Part shown: positions 7,898-16,498 of the stretch, in pieces
Layout: every line of letters begins with the position of its first letter
Position numbering within the stretch: position 1 is the stretch's first letter
NCBI RefSeq assembly: GCF_000397205.1
Contig: NC_021237.1
Coordinates: 4,341,001-4,405,000, forward strand
Direction of reading: 5' to 3'
Origin: Pseudomonas protegens CHA0
Lineage (GTDB): Bacteria; Pseudomonadota; Gammaproteobacteria; Pseudomonadales; Pseudomonadaceae
DNA: 64,000 nucleotides
Program-made: the position numbers and the translations under genes
Notes under the pieces: model-generated
Database searches by the model: none
Told to the model about the DNA's origin: nothing
What the model saw: the letters and a program-made list of their open reading frames with translations, nothing else

Positions 7898-8941
7898 CTA
7901 GCGGGCCAAGCGCGACTGGTGGATGTGAATGATGTCCGAGAGCAAGGCAAAGGCGGTCTCGATGCGCCCAGCGCCCGGCCCGGACACCGTCACCGCGCCC
8001 AGCAGTTCGGTGTTGAACGACACCGCGTTGATCGCCCCGCCAATGCCCGCCAGCGGATGGGCCAGGGGCAACAGGCGCGGCTCGACACTGGCTTGCAGCG
8101 AGCCATCGGCCAGGCGTTGGGCCGAACCGATCAGCTTCCAGCGCGCGCCCTCGGCACGGGCCTGCTCCAGGTCCTTGGCCGTCAGGCCGGAGATACCCCG
8201 GCAACTGACATCACTGACGGTCAACTGCGCGTCGAGCAATTCGTTGGCCAGGATCACCACCTTCAAACGCACGTCAAAGCCTTCGACATCCGCGCTCGGA
8301 TCGGCCTCGGCATACCCCAGGGCCTGGGCCTCGGCCACCGCTTCGGCAAAGCCCAGGCCGGCCTCCATGCGGGTCAGCACAAAGTTGGAGGTGCCATTGA
8401 GAATGCCCTCGAACCCCAGTAGCCCACTGCCGGCCAGGGACTGCTTGGCCATGCGGATCACCGGGGTGCCGCTCATCACCGCGCCTTCGTATTCGAAGGC
8501 CGCCAGATTGCGCTGGGCCAGGGCCTTGAGCTCGGCGCTGTGCAGGGCAATGGGGCCCTTGTTGGTGGTCACCACGTGCTTGCCCTGCTCCAGGGCCCAA
8601 CGGCAGAAGGTACTCGCTGGCTCGCCGTCCACCGGGTTGGTGAAAGTGGCCTCGGCAATGATGTCGGCGCCGGAGTCCTTGATCACCTGTTCGTTGAGCG
8701 CCTCCACCTGGCCGCCCGGCAGTTGCGCCAAGGCGCCCTTGGTTGCCGGCAGCTTGCTCAGCAGACCGGCATCCAGCCCCTGGGGAGCGACGATGGAGCC
8801 CAGGAACAGATCGCTGATGCCAACGATCTTCAAGCTGAAACCCAGTTGTTTTTTCCACGTCTGATTGCGCTCGGCAATCAGTTGCGCCAGGGCCCGGTTG
8901 ACCCCGCCGAAGCCCACCAGGGCGATGTTGTATTCAGTCAT
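7898..8941 (-). CDS. Homoserine dehydrogenase-like enzyme without ACT domain
   Basis: A 347-residue homoserine dehydrogenase family protein that interconverts homoserine and aspartate 4-semialdehyde with NAD(P). The Rossmann loop is GFGGVNRAL, the family signature [19 protein letters not shown] is intact, and the catalytic Asp/Lys region reads [22 protein letters not shown]. It is shorter than the biosynthetic enzyme of pseudomonads (about 430 residues) because the C-terminal ACT regulatory domain is absent. That suggests freedom from threonine feedback and possibly a catabolic direction. Start 8941 ([10 protein letters not shown]) is the only sensible start. It is followed at once by the aldehyde dehydrogenase gene. 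Confidence 0.85.
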   Translation of the reverse strand: MTEYNIALVGFGGVNRALAQLIAERNQTWKKQLGFSLKIVGISDLFLGSIVAPQGLDAGLLSKLPATKGALAQLPGGQVEALNEQVIKDSGADIIAEATFTNPVDGEPASTFCRWALEQGKHVVTTNKGPIALHSAELKALAQRNLAAFEYEGAVMSGTPVIRMAKQSLAGSGLLGFEGILNGTSNFVLTRMEAGLGFAEAVAEAQALGYAEADPSADVEGFDVRLKVVILANELLDAQLTVSDVSCRGISGLTAKDLEQARAEGARWKLIGSAQRLADGSLQASVEPRLLPLAHPLAGIGGAINAVSFNTELLGAVTVSGPGAGRIETAFALLSDIIHIHQSRLAR

Positions 8942-9119
8942 TTTTGTTGTGTTCCATCCGGGTTGAGAAGCTGATGGACACAAGGTTAGGGGTCGGGACC
9001 GGGCAGTGAAATATGCCGTTTTGCTGTATTTGCTGAGCATTTTGCCCAGCGCCGGTGACCACTGCCGAAGGCTGCGCTCACAGGCGCTGGCTACGCAAAA
9101 CCCGCAACCAAGACTGCCC

Positions 9120-9292
9120 CTGTAGCCGCTGCCGAAGGCTGCACCCGGCTCCGCAGGAGACGCTAACCCTGGCGGTGCGGTCCAACAGGACACCACACAG
9201 GGTTCCATTCATCGCAACATGCTGATTGACCGCGCAGGAAGGTCCTTCGGCCCTTTTCGCAGCCTCGCCAAAGGCTCGGCAGCGGCTACAGG
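9120..9292. repeat. REP-type inverted pair (GTAGCCGCTGCC family)
   Basis: TGTAGCCGCTGCCGAAGGC at 9121-9139 has an inverted partner at 9262-9291 (GCTCGGCAGCGGCTACAGG), and a degenerate copy precedes it at about 9051-9085. This is the same family as the pair at 24337-24460. The 375-base gap between the Lrp gene and the homoserine dehydrogenase gene holds only these repeats and the latter gene's upstream region. Confidence 0.65.
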
Positions 9293-9316
9293 AGGCCAGA
9301 AGATCCGGCTCTGCGC

Positions 9317-9754
9317 TCAGGCCACAGAGGACAAGACAAAGGACGTCACGGTGTTTTCCACCCCGGGCAAGGCGGCGATGTCATTCCACACCCGGTGCAC
9401 CCGCTCTACGCTGGCGGCGCTGACCCGCACCAGCACATCGAACTCGCCGCTGAGCACTTCGCACTGGATGATCTCCGGCATCGCGCGCAGCGCCTGCAAT
9501 ACATCGGCCCCGCGCATGCGGTCGTAGCGGTAGACGAAGATCAGCGCATTGATCCGGGTATCCGCCCCGCGCCCTTCGCCCACGCGAATGGTGTAGCCCT
9601 GGATCGCGCCGTCGCGCTCCAGGCGTTCGATGCGCTGGCGCACGGCATTGCGCGACAGGTTGACCTTGGCCGCCAGCTCGGCATGGGCCGCCCGGGCATT
9701 GCGGGTCAGCTCGGCGATGATGCGTTCGTCCAGTGGATCCAGGATCCGCTTCAT
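9317..9754 (-). CDS. Lrp/AsnC-family regulator
   Basis: A 145-residue Lrp/AsnC regulator. It has an N-terminal helix-turn-helix (LDERIIAELTRNARAAHAELAAKVNLSRNAVRQRIERLE) and a RAM/ACT-like effector domain (ALIFVYRYDR... VLSGEFDVLVRVSA). Such proteins respond to amino acids and often control the adjacent amino-acid operon. It starts 22 bases after the threonine synthase-like gene with a strong GAAGGAGG site and sits before the homoserine dehydrogenase gene. It is therefore a good candidate for controlling this set in response to homoserine, threonine or methionine (inference). Confidence 0.9.
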   Translation of the reverse strand: MKRILDPLDERIIAELTRNARAAHAELAAKVNLSRNAVRQRIERLERDGAIQGYTIRVGEGRGADTRINALIFVYRYDRMRGADVLQALRAMPEIIQCEVLSGEFDVLVRVSAASVERVHRVWNDIAALPGVENTVTSFVLSSVA

Positions 9755-9776
9755 GAAGCCTCCTTCGCGGTGCCCA

Positions 9777-11153
9777 TCACAGTGCCTTCAGGCAGTGCAG
9801 TACGGCGGCAAAATCATCCGCCGCCAGTGCCTGCCACTGCGCCGTGGAAGGCGCCGCGACTGGCTGTGGTGCCAGCCCGGGAATACCCAGCGAGCCCAGC
9901 AACCGAGCCGACTTGGCCGGCGCGATCTCCCCCAGGGTGACCATGGGCGCCACCAGGCTGCGGCGGTACAGGCGCGCCGCCAGGACACCGATGGCGGCAT
10001 GGGGGTCGATGATGTAGCCGGTGTCCCGATAGAGGCTGCTGATCTCCTTGCCGGTCTCTTCATCGCTCACCGAGTAGGAGTCGATGATCATCCGCGCCTG
10101 CAGCCAGAACTCGTTGCCCAGGGTCATCTCGCCACTGCCCTCAAACCGCTGCATCAGGCCCGCCACCGCATGCGGGTCCTGGCCATAGAGCTCCCAGACA
10201 AAGCGCTCCAGGTTGGCGAACAGTGACAGGTCCATGGCCGGCGACAGGCTCTGGCTGGCCTCGGCGCGGCAATAGCGGTTCTTCAGGAACAGCTGGTGCA
10301 GGGCGTCGTTGCGGTTGGTGGCGACAATCATCTGGGTGATGGGCAGGCCCATCTTCTGCACGATATAGCCGGCATAGACCTCGGCGAAGCTCGCTGCCGG
10401 CACGCTGAAGCCGATGGGCCGCTGGCCGCCCCCCAGTTGCAGCACGGCATGGAAATACAGCACCAGCTGGGCCATGACCCCGACCCAATTGCTGGAGTTG
10501 AAGCCGATCACCTCGCGCTCGGCCAGGGGCCATTGGCGCAGCAGGCGGGCCACCAGGGTCTGGCAGTCGTCGAAGCTGCCCTGCACGGCAAAGCGCCACA
10601 GCCCGGGGTTGTGTGCCGCCTGCAACTGCTGCCCTTGCTGCTCGGGCACGCCGTGCTGCGGATAGAACACCAGCACCTGGGTCTGCGGGCAGTCCTTGAA
10701 GGCGTCGATAGCCGCCAGCGCGGTATCGCCGTTGCTGGCCCCCACCAGCACCCCGTGGCGCTGCCGGCGCTGGAGGAAATAGCCCACCAGTTGCGCCTGC
10801 AACCGCGCGGCAAAATCCTTGGCCGAGCCTGTGGGCCCATGGAACAGTTCCAGCACCCATTCATTGCGGTCGATCTGTCGCAGGGGCGCCACCGCGCGGT
10901 GGCCAAAGCCACTGTAGGCGCGGCTGAGCAAGGCCTTGAAGTCCGCCTCGGGCAGGCAGTCGCCGACAAAGGGGCTGAGCACCCGGAAGGCCAGTTCGGG
11001 GTAATCCAGGGTCGACCAATTGGCGATCTCCTGGGGGCTGAAGCGTGGCAGCTCGGCAGGCACGTACAGCCCGCCATCGGCGGCCACGCCGGATAACACC
11101 ACGCTTTCGAAATCCACCTGCTCGGCGGTACTGCGGGTACTCACATAACGCAT
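9777..11153 (-). CDS. Divergent threonine synthase-like PLP enzyme
   Basis: A 458-residue fold-type II PLP enzyme of the threonine synthase family, opening with the family N-terminus MRYVSTR and keeping the PLP Lys (K112 in FHGPTGSAKDF). Several segments depart from the threonine synthase motifs as I remember them: GATSGDTGSAA is GASNGDTALAA, SVPTGNFGD is SVPAASFAE, and the TLGTAHPVKFP phosphate-contact segment is TLGEIAPAKSA. The fold is retained but substrate recognition has probably changed. A housekeeping thrC would sit beside a feedback-regulated hom elsewhere. Its gene begins 16 bases after the LysR stop. Confidence 0.8.
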   Translation of the reverse strand: MRYVSTRSTAEQVDFESVVLSGVAADGGLYVPAELPRFSPQEIANWSTLDYPELAFRVLSPFVGDCLPEADFKALLSRAYSGFGHRAVAPLRQIDRNEWVLELFHGPTGSAKDFAARLQAQLVGYFLQRRQRHGVLVGASNGDTALAAIDAFKDCPQTQVLVFYPQHGVPEQQGQQLQAAHNPGLWRFAVQGSFDDCQTLVARLLRQWPLAEREVIGFNSSNWVGVMAQLVLYFHAVLQLGGGQRPIGFSVPAASFAEVYAGYIVQKMGLPITQMIVATNRNDALHQLFLKNRYCRAEASQSLSPAMDLSLFANLERFVWELYGQDPHAVAGLMQRFEGSGEMTLGNEFWLQARMIIDSYSVSDEETGKEISSLYRDTGYIIDPHAAIGVLAARLYRRSLVAPMVTLGEIAPAKSARLLGSLGIPGLAPQPVAAPSTAQWQALAADDFAAVLHCLKAL

Positions 11154-11169
11154 GTTTGGCTCCGGCCAG

Positions 11170-12060
11170 TCATTTATGGCGATGGGCCTGCTCCACCAGC
11201 CAGGTGGAAAATTCCAGCGCATCGGGGTGTGGATCGGCCCCGGCGCCACGCACCAGGTAAAAGGATTCGCTGGCCTCGATGCGCTGACTGAAAGGCTCCA
11301 GCAAGCGCCCGTCGGCGAGCATCTGGTCGACCATGGAGGAACGGGCCAGAGCCACGCCCAGGCCCAGTTCGGCCATGCGCAAGGTGGAAATCAGGGTGTC
11401 GAACTGCATCCCCCGGGACGAATCCACTTGCTCGGCGCCGGCCCGCTGCAGCCAGTAGCCCCAGCCCTCTTCGTAGCCCAGCACATGCAGCAGCGGGTGC
11501 CGGGCCAGGTCCGCCGGCACCTCTAGCGGCGCCTTGTCCAGCAAGGCCGGGGCGCACACCGGGAACAGCGTGTCCCAAGTCAGGCGCTGGGCCACCAGCC
11601 CCGGCCAGTGGCCGTGGCCCCAACGAATTTCCAGGTCGTCTTCGCCGTCCAGCTCCTTGACCCAGATATTGCTGATGTAGCGGATATCCACCAGCGGGTG
11701 CCTGTGCTGAAAATCCGCCAGCTTGGGCGCCAGCCAGTGGACGAAAAACGCCAGGCTGCCGCGCACCTTGATCGGCCGGCGCTTGTGCTGGCCGAAAATT
11801 TCGTTGGTGCCCACCGCCAACCGGGTGATCGCGTCCTGCACCACCGGCAGGTAGGAGCGGCCCTCCTCGGTCAGGTCCAGGCCGCGGGGCAGGCGCTTGA
11901 ACAGCGCCACCCCGAGGTGGCTTTCCAGCTGGCGGATCTGTTGGCTGACCGCGCCCTGGGTGAGGAACAGTTCCTCGGCGGCGTGGGTGAAGTTAAGGCA
12001 ACGGGCGGACACCTCGAAGGCGCGCAGCCAGTTCAGCGGGGGCAAGCTTTTCTGCTTCAT
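11170..12060 (-). CDS. LysR-family regulator, GcvA-like
   Basis: A 296-residue LysR regulator of the GcvA type, beginning MKQKSLPPLNWLRAFEVSARCLNFTHAAEELFLTQGAVSQQIRQLE. This has the typical LRAFE start and TQGAVSQQI recognition helix. The C-terminal effector domain is complete. It lies between the permease and the threonine synthase-like gene, all leftward, 41 bases after the permease start codon's upstream neighbour ends. It is the second regulator in the set besides the Lrp protein. The ligand is unknown. Confidence 0.88.
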   Translation of the reverse strand: MKQKSLPPLNWLRAFEVSARCLNFTHAAEELFLTQGAVSQQIRQLESHLGVALFKRLPRGLDLTEEGRSYLPVVQDAITRLAVGTNEIFGQHKRRPIKVRGSLAFFVHWLAPKLADFQHRHPLVDIRYISNIWVKELDGEDDLEIRWGHGHWPGLVAQRLTWDTLFPVCAPALLDKAPLEVPADLARHPLLHVLGYEEGWGYWLQRAGAEQVDSSRGMQFDTLISTLRMAELGLGVALARSSMVDQMLADGRLLEPFSQRIEASESFYLVRGAGADPHPDALEFSTWLVEQAHRHK

Positions 12061-12101
12061 GGCCTGGCTCTCATGGACACCCTGGGCGCCGGGCGCACCC
12101 G

Positions 12102-13538
12102 TCAACCCTGCAGGGCATCGGAGGGCCGAGCCAGGGCTGCCAGGGACAGGCGCCGCTGGCGGCTACTGCGGGTAATGTAATACACCAGGTAGCACCAGGC
12201 GATGAAGGGCAGGCCGAAGTACAGGGCCACGCGCTGCTCGGGGTCGAAACCGATGCCGACACAGGCCAGGGTGCAGCACAACAGCGCCCCCAACGGCACC
12301 CAGGGGTAGCCACGAACACGGAATTTCAAGTCGCGCACGTCACCACCGTTGGCCACGAAGTGCCGGCGAAAGGCGATCTGGCTGGCGGCGATGCTCATCC
12401 ACACCACCACCACCGCCAGCCCGGAAATCGACACCAGGGCCAGGTAGATGGTGTCCGGGGCGAACACGCTGCTGAGCAGCGAGGCGGCGCCACCGGCCAT
12501 GCTCACGATGATCGCGTTGAGCGGCGTGCCCATGCGGGTCAGGGCCGAGAACTGCTTGGGCAGGTGCCCCTGGTCACTCAGGGTCCAGAGCATCCGCGAG
12601 GCGGCGTACAGCCCGGAGTTGGCGGCGGACAGCAACGCGCTGATGATCACAAAGTTCATGATGTCGGCCGAGTACGGAATGCCGATGTAGGTGAACACCG
12701 TGACGAACGGGCTTTCCACCAGGCCGGCCTGCTCCCGGGGCAACAGGGTGGCGAGGACGAAGATGGTGCCGACGAAGAAGATCGCCAGGCGCAGCACCGT
12801 GGTGCGGATCGCCCGTGGCACATTGCGTTGCGGGTCACGGGTTTCGCCAGCGGCGATGCCGATCAGTTCGGTGCCTGAGAAAGCGAAGGCCACCGCCAGT
12901 AGGGTCATGGCGATCGGCATGAAGCCGGTGGGGAATAGCCCCTCACGGGTGAAGTTGCTCAGGCCGATGCTGTGGGCCTGGTCGATGTGCAGAAGACCGA
13001 GAATCGCCCCGCCGCCCACCACCAGGAATGCCAGCACGGTGATCACCTTGACCAGCGACAGCCAGAACTCGGTCTCGGCGAACAGCCGCACCGACACCAC
13101 GTTGGACAAGAACACCACCATGGCGAACAGCGCGCTCCAGATCCACACCGGGGTCTCGGGGAACCAGCGGGCCATGAGGATCCCGGCGGCGGTGAATTCC
13201 GAGCCGATGGCCACGGTCCAGGTCAGCCAGTACAGCCAGGCCACGGTGTAGCCGGTGCCGGGGCCGAGAAAGCGCGTGGCGTAGGTGCTGAAGGAGCCGG
13301 TCTCGGGCATCTGCACCGCCAGCTCGCCGAGGCACATCATCACCAGGTACACCATCAGCGCGCCGATGATGTAGGCGATCACCGCACCCAGCGGGCCGGC
13401 CTGGTTCACCGTGTAGCCGGACGTGAGGAACAGCCCGGTGCCTATCACCCCGCCCAGGGCGAGCATGACAATGTGCCGGGTCTGCATTTCTTGCTTGAAG
13501 CCGCCGCGCAAGTCGGTCTGTTGTTCTTGTAGGGACAT
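12102..13538 (-). CDS. APC-family amino-acid permease
   Basis: A 478-residue amino-acid permease of the APC superfamily (AAT family) with about 12 membrane segments. The hallmark N-terminus is [21 protein letters not shown], and the conserved segment [25 protein letters not shown] follows. The closest known types are S-methylmethionine, lysine and general aromatic permeases. In this gene set it presumably imports the substrate, for example homoserine, cystathionine or a methionine derivative. Start 13538 (MSLQEQQ) is preferred; a second ATG lies four codons upstream. Family certain, substrate inferred. Confidence 0.88.
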   Translation of the reverse strand: MSLQEQQTDLRGGFKQEMQTRHIVMLALGGVIGTGLFLTSGYTVNQAGPLGAVIAYIIGALMVYLVMMCLGELAVQMPETGSFSTYATRFLGPGTGYTVAWLYWLTWTVAIGSEFTAAGILMARWFPETPVWIWSALFAMVVFLSNVVSVRLFAETEFWLSLVKVITVLAFLVVGGGAILGLLHIDQAHSIGLSNFTREGLFPTGFMPIAMTLLAVAFAFSGTELIGIAAGETRDPQRNVPRAIRTTVLRLAIFFVGTIFVLATLLPREQAGLVESPFVTVFTYIGIPYSADIMNFVIISALLSAANSGLYAASRMLWTLSDQGHLPKQFSALTRMGTPLNAIIVSMAGGAASLLSSVFAPDTIYLALVSISGLAVVVVWMSIAASQIAFRRHFVANGGDVRDLKFRVRGYPWVPLGALLCCTLACVGIGFDPEQRVALYFGLPFIAWCYLVYYITRSSRQRRLSLAALARPSDALQG

Positions 13539-13649
13539 GATGGTTCTCATGAAAGTTGTCAGGGCAAGTCTCAATTTCTGCGACTGTGGAAATGGGCAGA
13601 AAACAAATCGGATGCCACCAGGTTTTTATTGTTATTCCTCTTCATGAAG

Positions 13650-13676
13650 CCCCCACTGGCTGCCTTGCTGTGGGGG
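13650..13676 (-). other. Intercistronic hairpin before the permease gene
   Basis: A perfect 7-bp stem (CCCCCAC and GTGGGGG, 13-base loop) lies 16 bases after the stop of the cystathionine gamma-synthase-like gene. No T tract follows on the minus strand. It could stabilise or partly terminate the transcript between the first gene and the permease. The 153-base gap has no other gene. Confidence 0.35.
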
Positions 13677-13691
13677 TGTTGCGCGCTCTTT

Positions 13692-14966
13692 TCAGTGGGC
13701 GACCTCGGCCCGCGGGTCCTGGGATGGGATGGCGCCAGGCGCCGCATTCTGCTTGAGGGATTGGCGCAGCCAGGCGAAGGCCTGCTGCAGGTCGGCCAGC
13801 AGGTCATCGGTGTCTTCGATGCCCACCGAAATCCGCACCAGGCCTTCGGAAATGCCCAGGGCCTGGCGCTCTTCCAGGGTGTTCTCCACATGGCTGGTAG
13901 TGCGCGCCGGGCCGTAGATGGTTTCCACCGCCCCCAGGTTGCCGGCGCAGTGGGCATAGCGCAGGCGTGGCAACAGCTGCTTGACGCTGTCCATGCCACC
14001 CACCAGGACAAAGCTGACGATGGCGCCGAAACCGCGCATCTGCGCACAGGCCACGGCGTGGTTCGGGTGGTTGGGCAGGCCCGGGTAGTTCACGGCTTCC
14101 ACCAACGGCTCGTTGAGCAGGAACTGCGCCAGCTGCGCGGCGCTGTGCTGTTGCTGGCGCATGCGCAGGGCCAGGGTCTTGATCCCGCGAATGATCAGGT
14201 AGGCCGAGAACGGATCGAGGCTGGCACCGTTGATTTCCCGGTAGTGACGCACCTGGCTCATCAGCGCTTCGCTGCCGCAGGCCACGCCACCCAGCACATC
14301 GCCGTGACCGCTGAGGAACTTGGTAGCGCTGTGGATCACCACATCCACGCCCAGCGCCAGGGGGTTCTGATTCAGCGGCGTAGCGAAGGTGTTGTCCGCC
14401 ACCACCTGGGCGCCGACCTGTTTCGCCGCGGCGACCAGACGCTGGATATCGACGATCTTCAGGGTCGGATTGGTCGGCGTCTCCAGGTACAGCAGGTCGC
14501 AGCCCTTGGCGATCTCGGCCTCGATCTGCTGCTGGTCGAAGGTTTCGCAGAGGGTCACGGCCACGCCCATGCGCGGCAGGAATTCCTCGAAGATCTTGTT
14601 GGTACCACCGTAGCTGTCCTTGGTCGACACCACCCGCTGGCCGTGGCGCAGGAAGCTGTAGAGCACGCCGCTGATGGCTGCCATGCCGCTGCTGAAGGCC
14701 ACCGCCGATTCGGCGTTTTCCAGATCCTGCAGCTTGGCTTCCAGGGTTTGCACCGTGGGGTTGCTCATGCGGCTGTAGATAAAGCCCGGGGCCTTGCCCA
14801 GGGCCACGTCGTACCACTGGTCGATGTCGTCGTAGCCATAGGCGGCGCTGGCGACAATCGGGGGTTGCGTGGCGTTGTAGGGATGACGGACTTGCTCTCC
14901 GCCCCAGACCACCCGGGTAGCGGTCCCGGGGTTTTCCAGCCCTGTGCGTTCAGGTTTTTTATTCAT
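13692..14966 (-). CDS. Cystathionine gamma-synthase/lyase-family PLP enzyme
   Basis: A 424-residue Cys/Met-metabolism PLP enzyme. The PLP Lys is K216 in HSATKFLSGHGD, the pyridine-contact Asp is in VVADNTFATP, and Y65-SR plus the SSGMAAI loop bind phosphate. The residue after the active-site Tyr region is Gly (DSYGGT), where methionine gamma-lyases have Cys (YGCT), so cystathionine gamma-synthase or lyase type chemistry on homoserine esters or cystathionine is more likely. It is the first gene of the leftward set; its promoter lies right of 14966, shared with the divergent DinB gene. Confidence 0.85.
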   Translation of the reverse strand: MNKKPERTGLENPGTATRVVWGGEQVRHPYNATQPPIVASAAYGYDDIDQWYDVALGKAPGFIYSRMSNPTVQTLEAKLQDLENAESAVAFSSGMAAISGVLYSFLRHGQRVVSTKDSYGGTNKIFEEFLPRMGVAVTLCETFDQQQIEAEIAKGCDLLYLETPTNPTLKIVDIQRLVAAAKQVGAQVVADNTFATPLNQNPLALGVDVVIHSATKFLSGHGDVLGGVACGSEALMSQVRHYREINGASLDPFSAYLIIRGIKTLALRMRQQQHSAAQLAQFLLNEPLVEAVNYPGLPNHPNHAVACAQMRGFGAIVSFVLVGGMDSVKQLLPRLRYAHCAGNLGAVETIYGPARTTSHVENTLEERQALGISEGLVRISVGIEDTDDLLADLQQAFAWLRQSLKQNAAPGAIPSQDPRAEVAH

Positions 14967-15042
14967 TGCAACGGCTCACCATAAAGGGTGCGCGGCCTGT
15001 TGCCGCGCTGCATCTGGTGGCCAATATAGAGAAAAGCCCAAG

Positions 15043-15087
15043 CCCCGAGAAACGATGTTATCGGGGCCAAAGGGGCGGTTTTTTTAA
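15043..15087 (+). promoter_or_regulatory. Possible attenuator-like hairpins before the DinB gene
   Basis: GCCCCGA at 15043-15049 pairs with TCGGGGC at 15062-15068. A second GGGGC at 15073-15077, just before a run of seven T, could pair with the same first arm instead. Two mutually exclusive stems ending in a T tract is the arrangement of an attenuator on the plus strand, in the gap between the divergent cystathionine gamma-synthase-like and DinB genes. This is sequence geometry only. Confidence 0.25.
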
Positions 15088-15205
15088 TGGCTGCACAGCC
15101 CTGCAAACGGCCTGCGCACGAGGCTTTTGTGACGCCTCTTGCATTGCGGCACCGGGGCTTGCGAAGCTGCTGCGCGCCAGCCCGCAAACCCCGAAAGGAA
15201 CCGCA

Positions 15206-15742
15206 ATGAACCGCACCGAGCACCTGTGCCTGATGGCTCGCTACAACCAGTGGATGAACAGCAAGCTGTACAGCGCCGCCATGGGCCTGTCCGATGCGCA
15301 ACTGGCTCTGGACCGGCAGGCCTTTTTCGGCTCGATCCTCGGCACCCTCAATCATTTGCTGGCCGGCGACACCATCTGGCTCAAGCGCTTTGCCCAGCAC
15401 CCGGCGCGGTTTGCGGCCCTGGCGCCGCTGCAGCAGGTGGCCCTGCCACAGGACCTCAAGACCCTGCTGTTCCCAAACCTGGGCGGGCTCTGGCAGCAGC
15501 GTCAGTGGCTGGACCAGTTGATCCTCGATTTCAGCCAGTCCCTGAGCGACGCAGACCTGGACAGCAGCCTGCATTACGCCAACACCCGGGGCGTGGTCGC
15601 CGAGCGCGATTTCTATAGCCTGCTGGTGCATTTCTTCAACCACCAGACCCACCACCGCGGCCAGGCCAGCACCCTGCTGACCCAGGCCGGGGTGGATATC
15701 GGCGATACCGACCTGCTTATGCTGATACCCAGCGATATCTGA
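15206..15742 (+). CDS. DinB-family protein
   Basis: A 178-residue DinB/YfiT-like four-helix-bundle protein. The expected His triad for a metal site is visible: H50 in LNHLLAGD, and H146 and H150 in FFNHQTHHRGQ. Such proteins are thiol-dependent S-transferase relatives or damage-inducible proteins of unknown reaction. Start 15206 has AAGGA at good spacing; the frame is open upstream to 14966 but lacks homology there. The stop abuts the stop of the convergent gene at 15743. Confidence 0.85.
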   Translation: MNRTEHLCLMARYNQWMNSKLYSAAMGLSDAQLALDRQAFFGSILGTLNHLLAGDTIWLKRFAQHPARFAALAPLQQVALPQDLKTLLFPNLGGLWQQRQWLDQLILDFSQSLSDADLDSSLHYANTRGVVAERDFYSLLVHFFNHQTHHRGQASTLLTQAGVDIGDTDLLMLIPSDI

Positions 15743-16111
15743 TCAGGCTCGAGCCCAACGGGCGCACAACAGGGGCAGGCCGCGCTCGTGCCAGAAGCCC
15801 ATGGAAATCCCGCCGCTGGACATGCCGCCATGGGCAAAGGCCTCGACGAAGAAGTGCCCTGCCGAGCTCCAGGCCCTGCCGGTCAGTTGCTCGAAGGCCT
15901 GGACGATCAGGGCTTCCAACTGCTGCGCCGTGGCCGGCCAGGGCGTGTGGGCCAGATGCGTGGCCATGGCTCGCCACAAATAGGGGTCACCCCGCAGCCC
16001 CCAGGACAGCGGTTCCTCGGCGAACAGCCGTGCGACGCTGCGCTCTCCCTCCATCGAACCCTCCCGGCACTGCGCCCAGTATTTATTCAGCGCCCAATCT
16101 AGCGTCTGCAT
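15743..16111 (-). CDS. Conserved hypothetical protein
   Basis: A 122-residue protein with normal Pseudomonas codon use and an amino-acid mix typical of a soluble globular protein (LRGDPYLWRAMATHL, then GHFFVEAFAHGGMSSGGISMGFW). No domain is recognised with confidence. It is convergent with the DinB gene (stops adjacent) and divergent from the lipoprotein genes that follow. It begins MQTLDWALNKYW. Confidence 0.6.
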   Translation of the reverse strand: MQTLDWALNKYWAQCREGSMEGERSVARLFAEEPLSWGLRGDPYLWRAMATHLAHTPWPATAQQLEALIVQAFEQLTGRAWSSAGHFFVEAFAHGGMSSGGISMGFWHERGLPLLCARWARA

Positions 16112-16164
16112 CGGGCTTCTGCGACCATGCGCGCGGAAAAACCCGCTTGCTAAGGAATGGCGCC

Positions 16165-16455
16165 ATCAAAGCCCTCAATGCTCTGTTCGTTGTGTCCCTG
16201 CTGTCCCTGCTGTCCCTGGTGGGCTGCGGCACCCTGATCGCCCGTACCCCCAATTCCCATACCAGCTACGACTACTACAAAGGCACCCAGGCCAATATCG
16301 AACTGCTGACCATGCGCGGAGCCAGCGGCTACGACGGCTACGTCACGCTGTTCTGCTGGATGAGCATTGTCTGCCCGGTGGTGGCCATCGTCAGCCTGCC
16401 GGTGGACGCCGTGGCCGACACCGCGCTGCTGCCCTATGACGCGATGAAGCCCTGA
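16165..16455 (+). CDS. YceK-type lipoprotein, apparent ATC start
   Basis: A 96-residue lipoprotein related to E. coli YceK/YidQ. It has lipobox SLVGC, then a GTLIARTP... segment, and the family ending VDAVADTALLPYDAMKP. There is no ATG, GTG or TTG at a sensible position. The signal peptide with a proper basic residue begins at an ATC codon (16165) preceded by AAGGA eight bases upstream. A GTG deeper in the signal sequence would remove the n-region, and an upstream TTG at about 16148 lies before the ribosome site. A tandem paralog at 16499 has the same feature. An unannotated frameshift or sequencing error is an alternative. Confidence 0.65.
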   Translation: MKALNALFVVSLLSLLSLVGCGTLIARTPNSHTSYDYYKGTQANIELLTMRGASGYDGYVTLFCWMSIVCPVVAIVSLPVDAVADTALLPYDAMKP

Positions 16456-16498
16456 GCCGCGCCCCCCCCCTGCCAATGGCCTGAATGGAAGAGCGATC

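Noticed and set aside
13692..14966. Methionine gamma-lyase assignment
   Set aside because: The diagnostic Cys of that enzyme is Gly here (DSYGGT), so a gamma-synthase or lyase on homoserine esters or cystathionine is the safer call.
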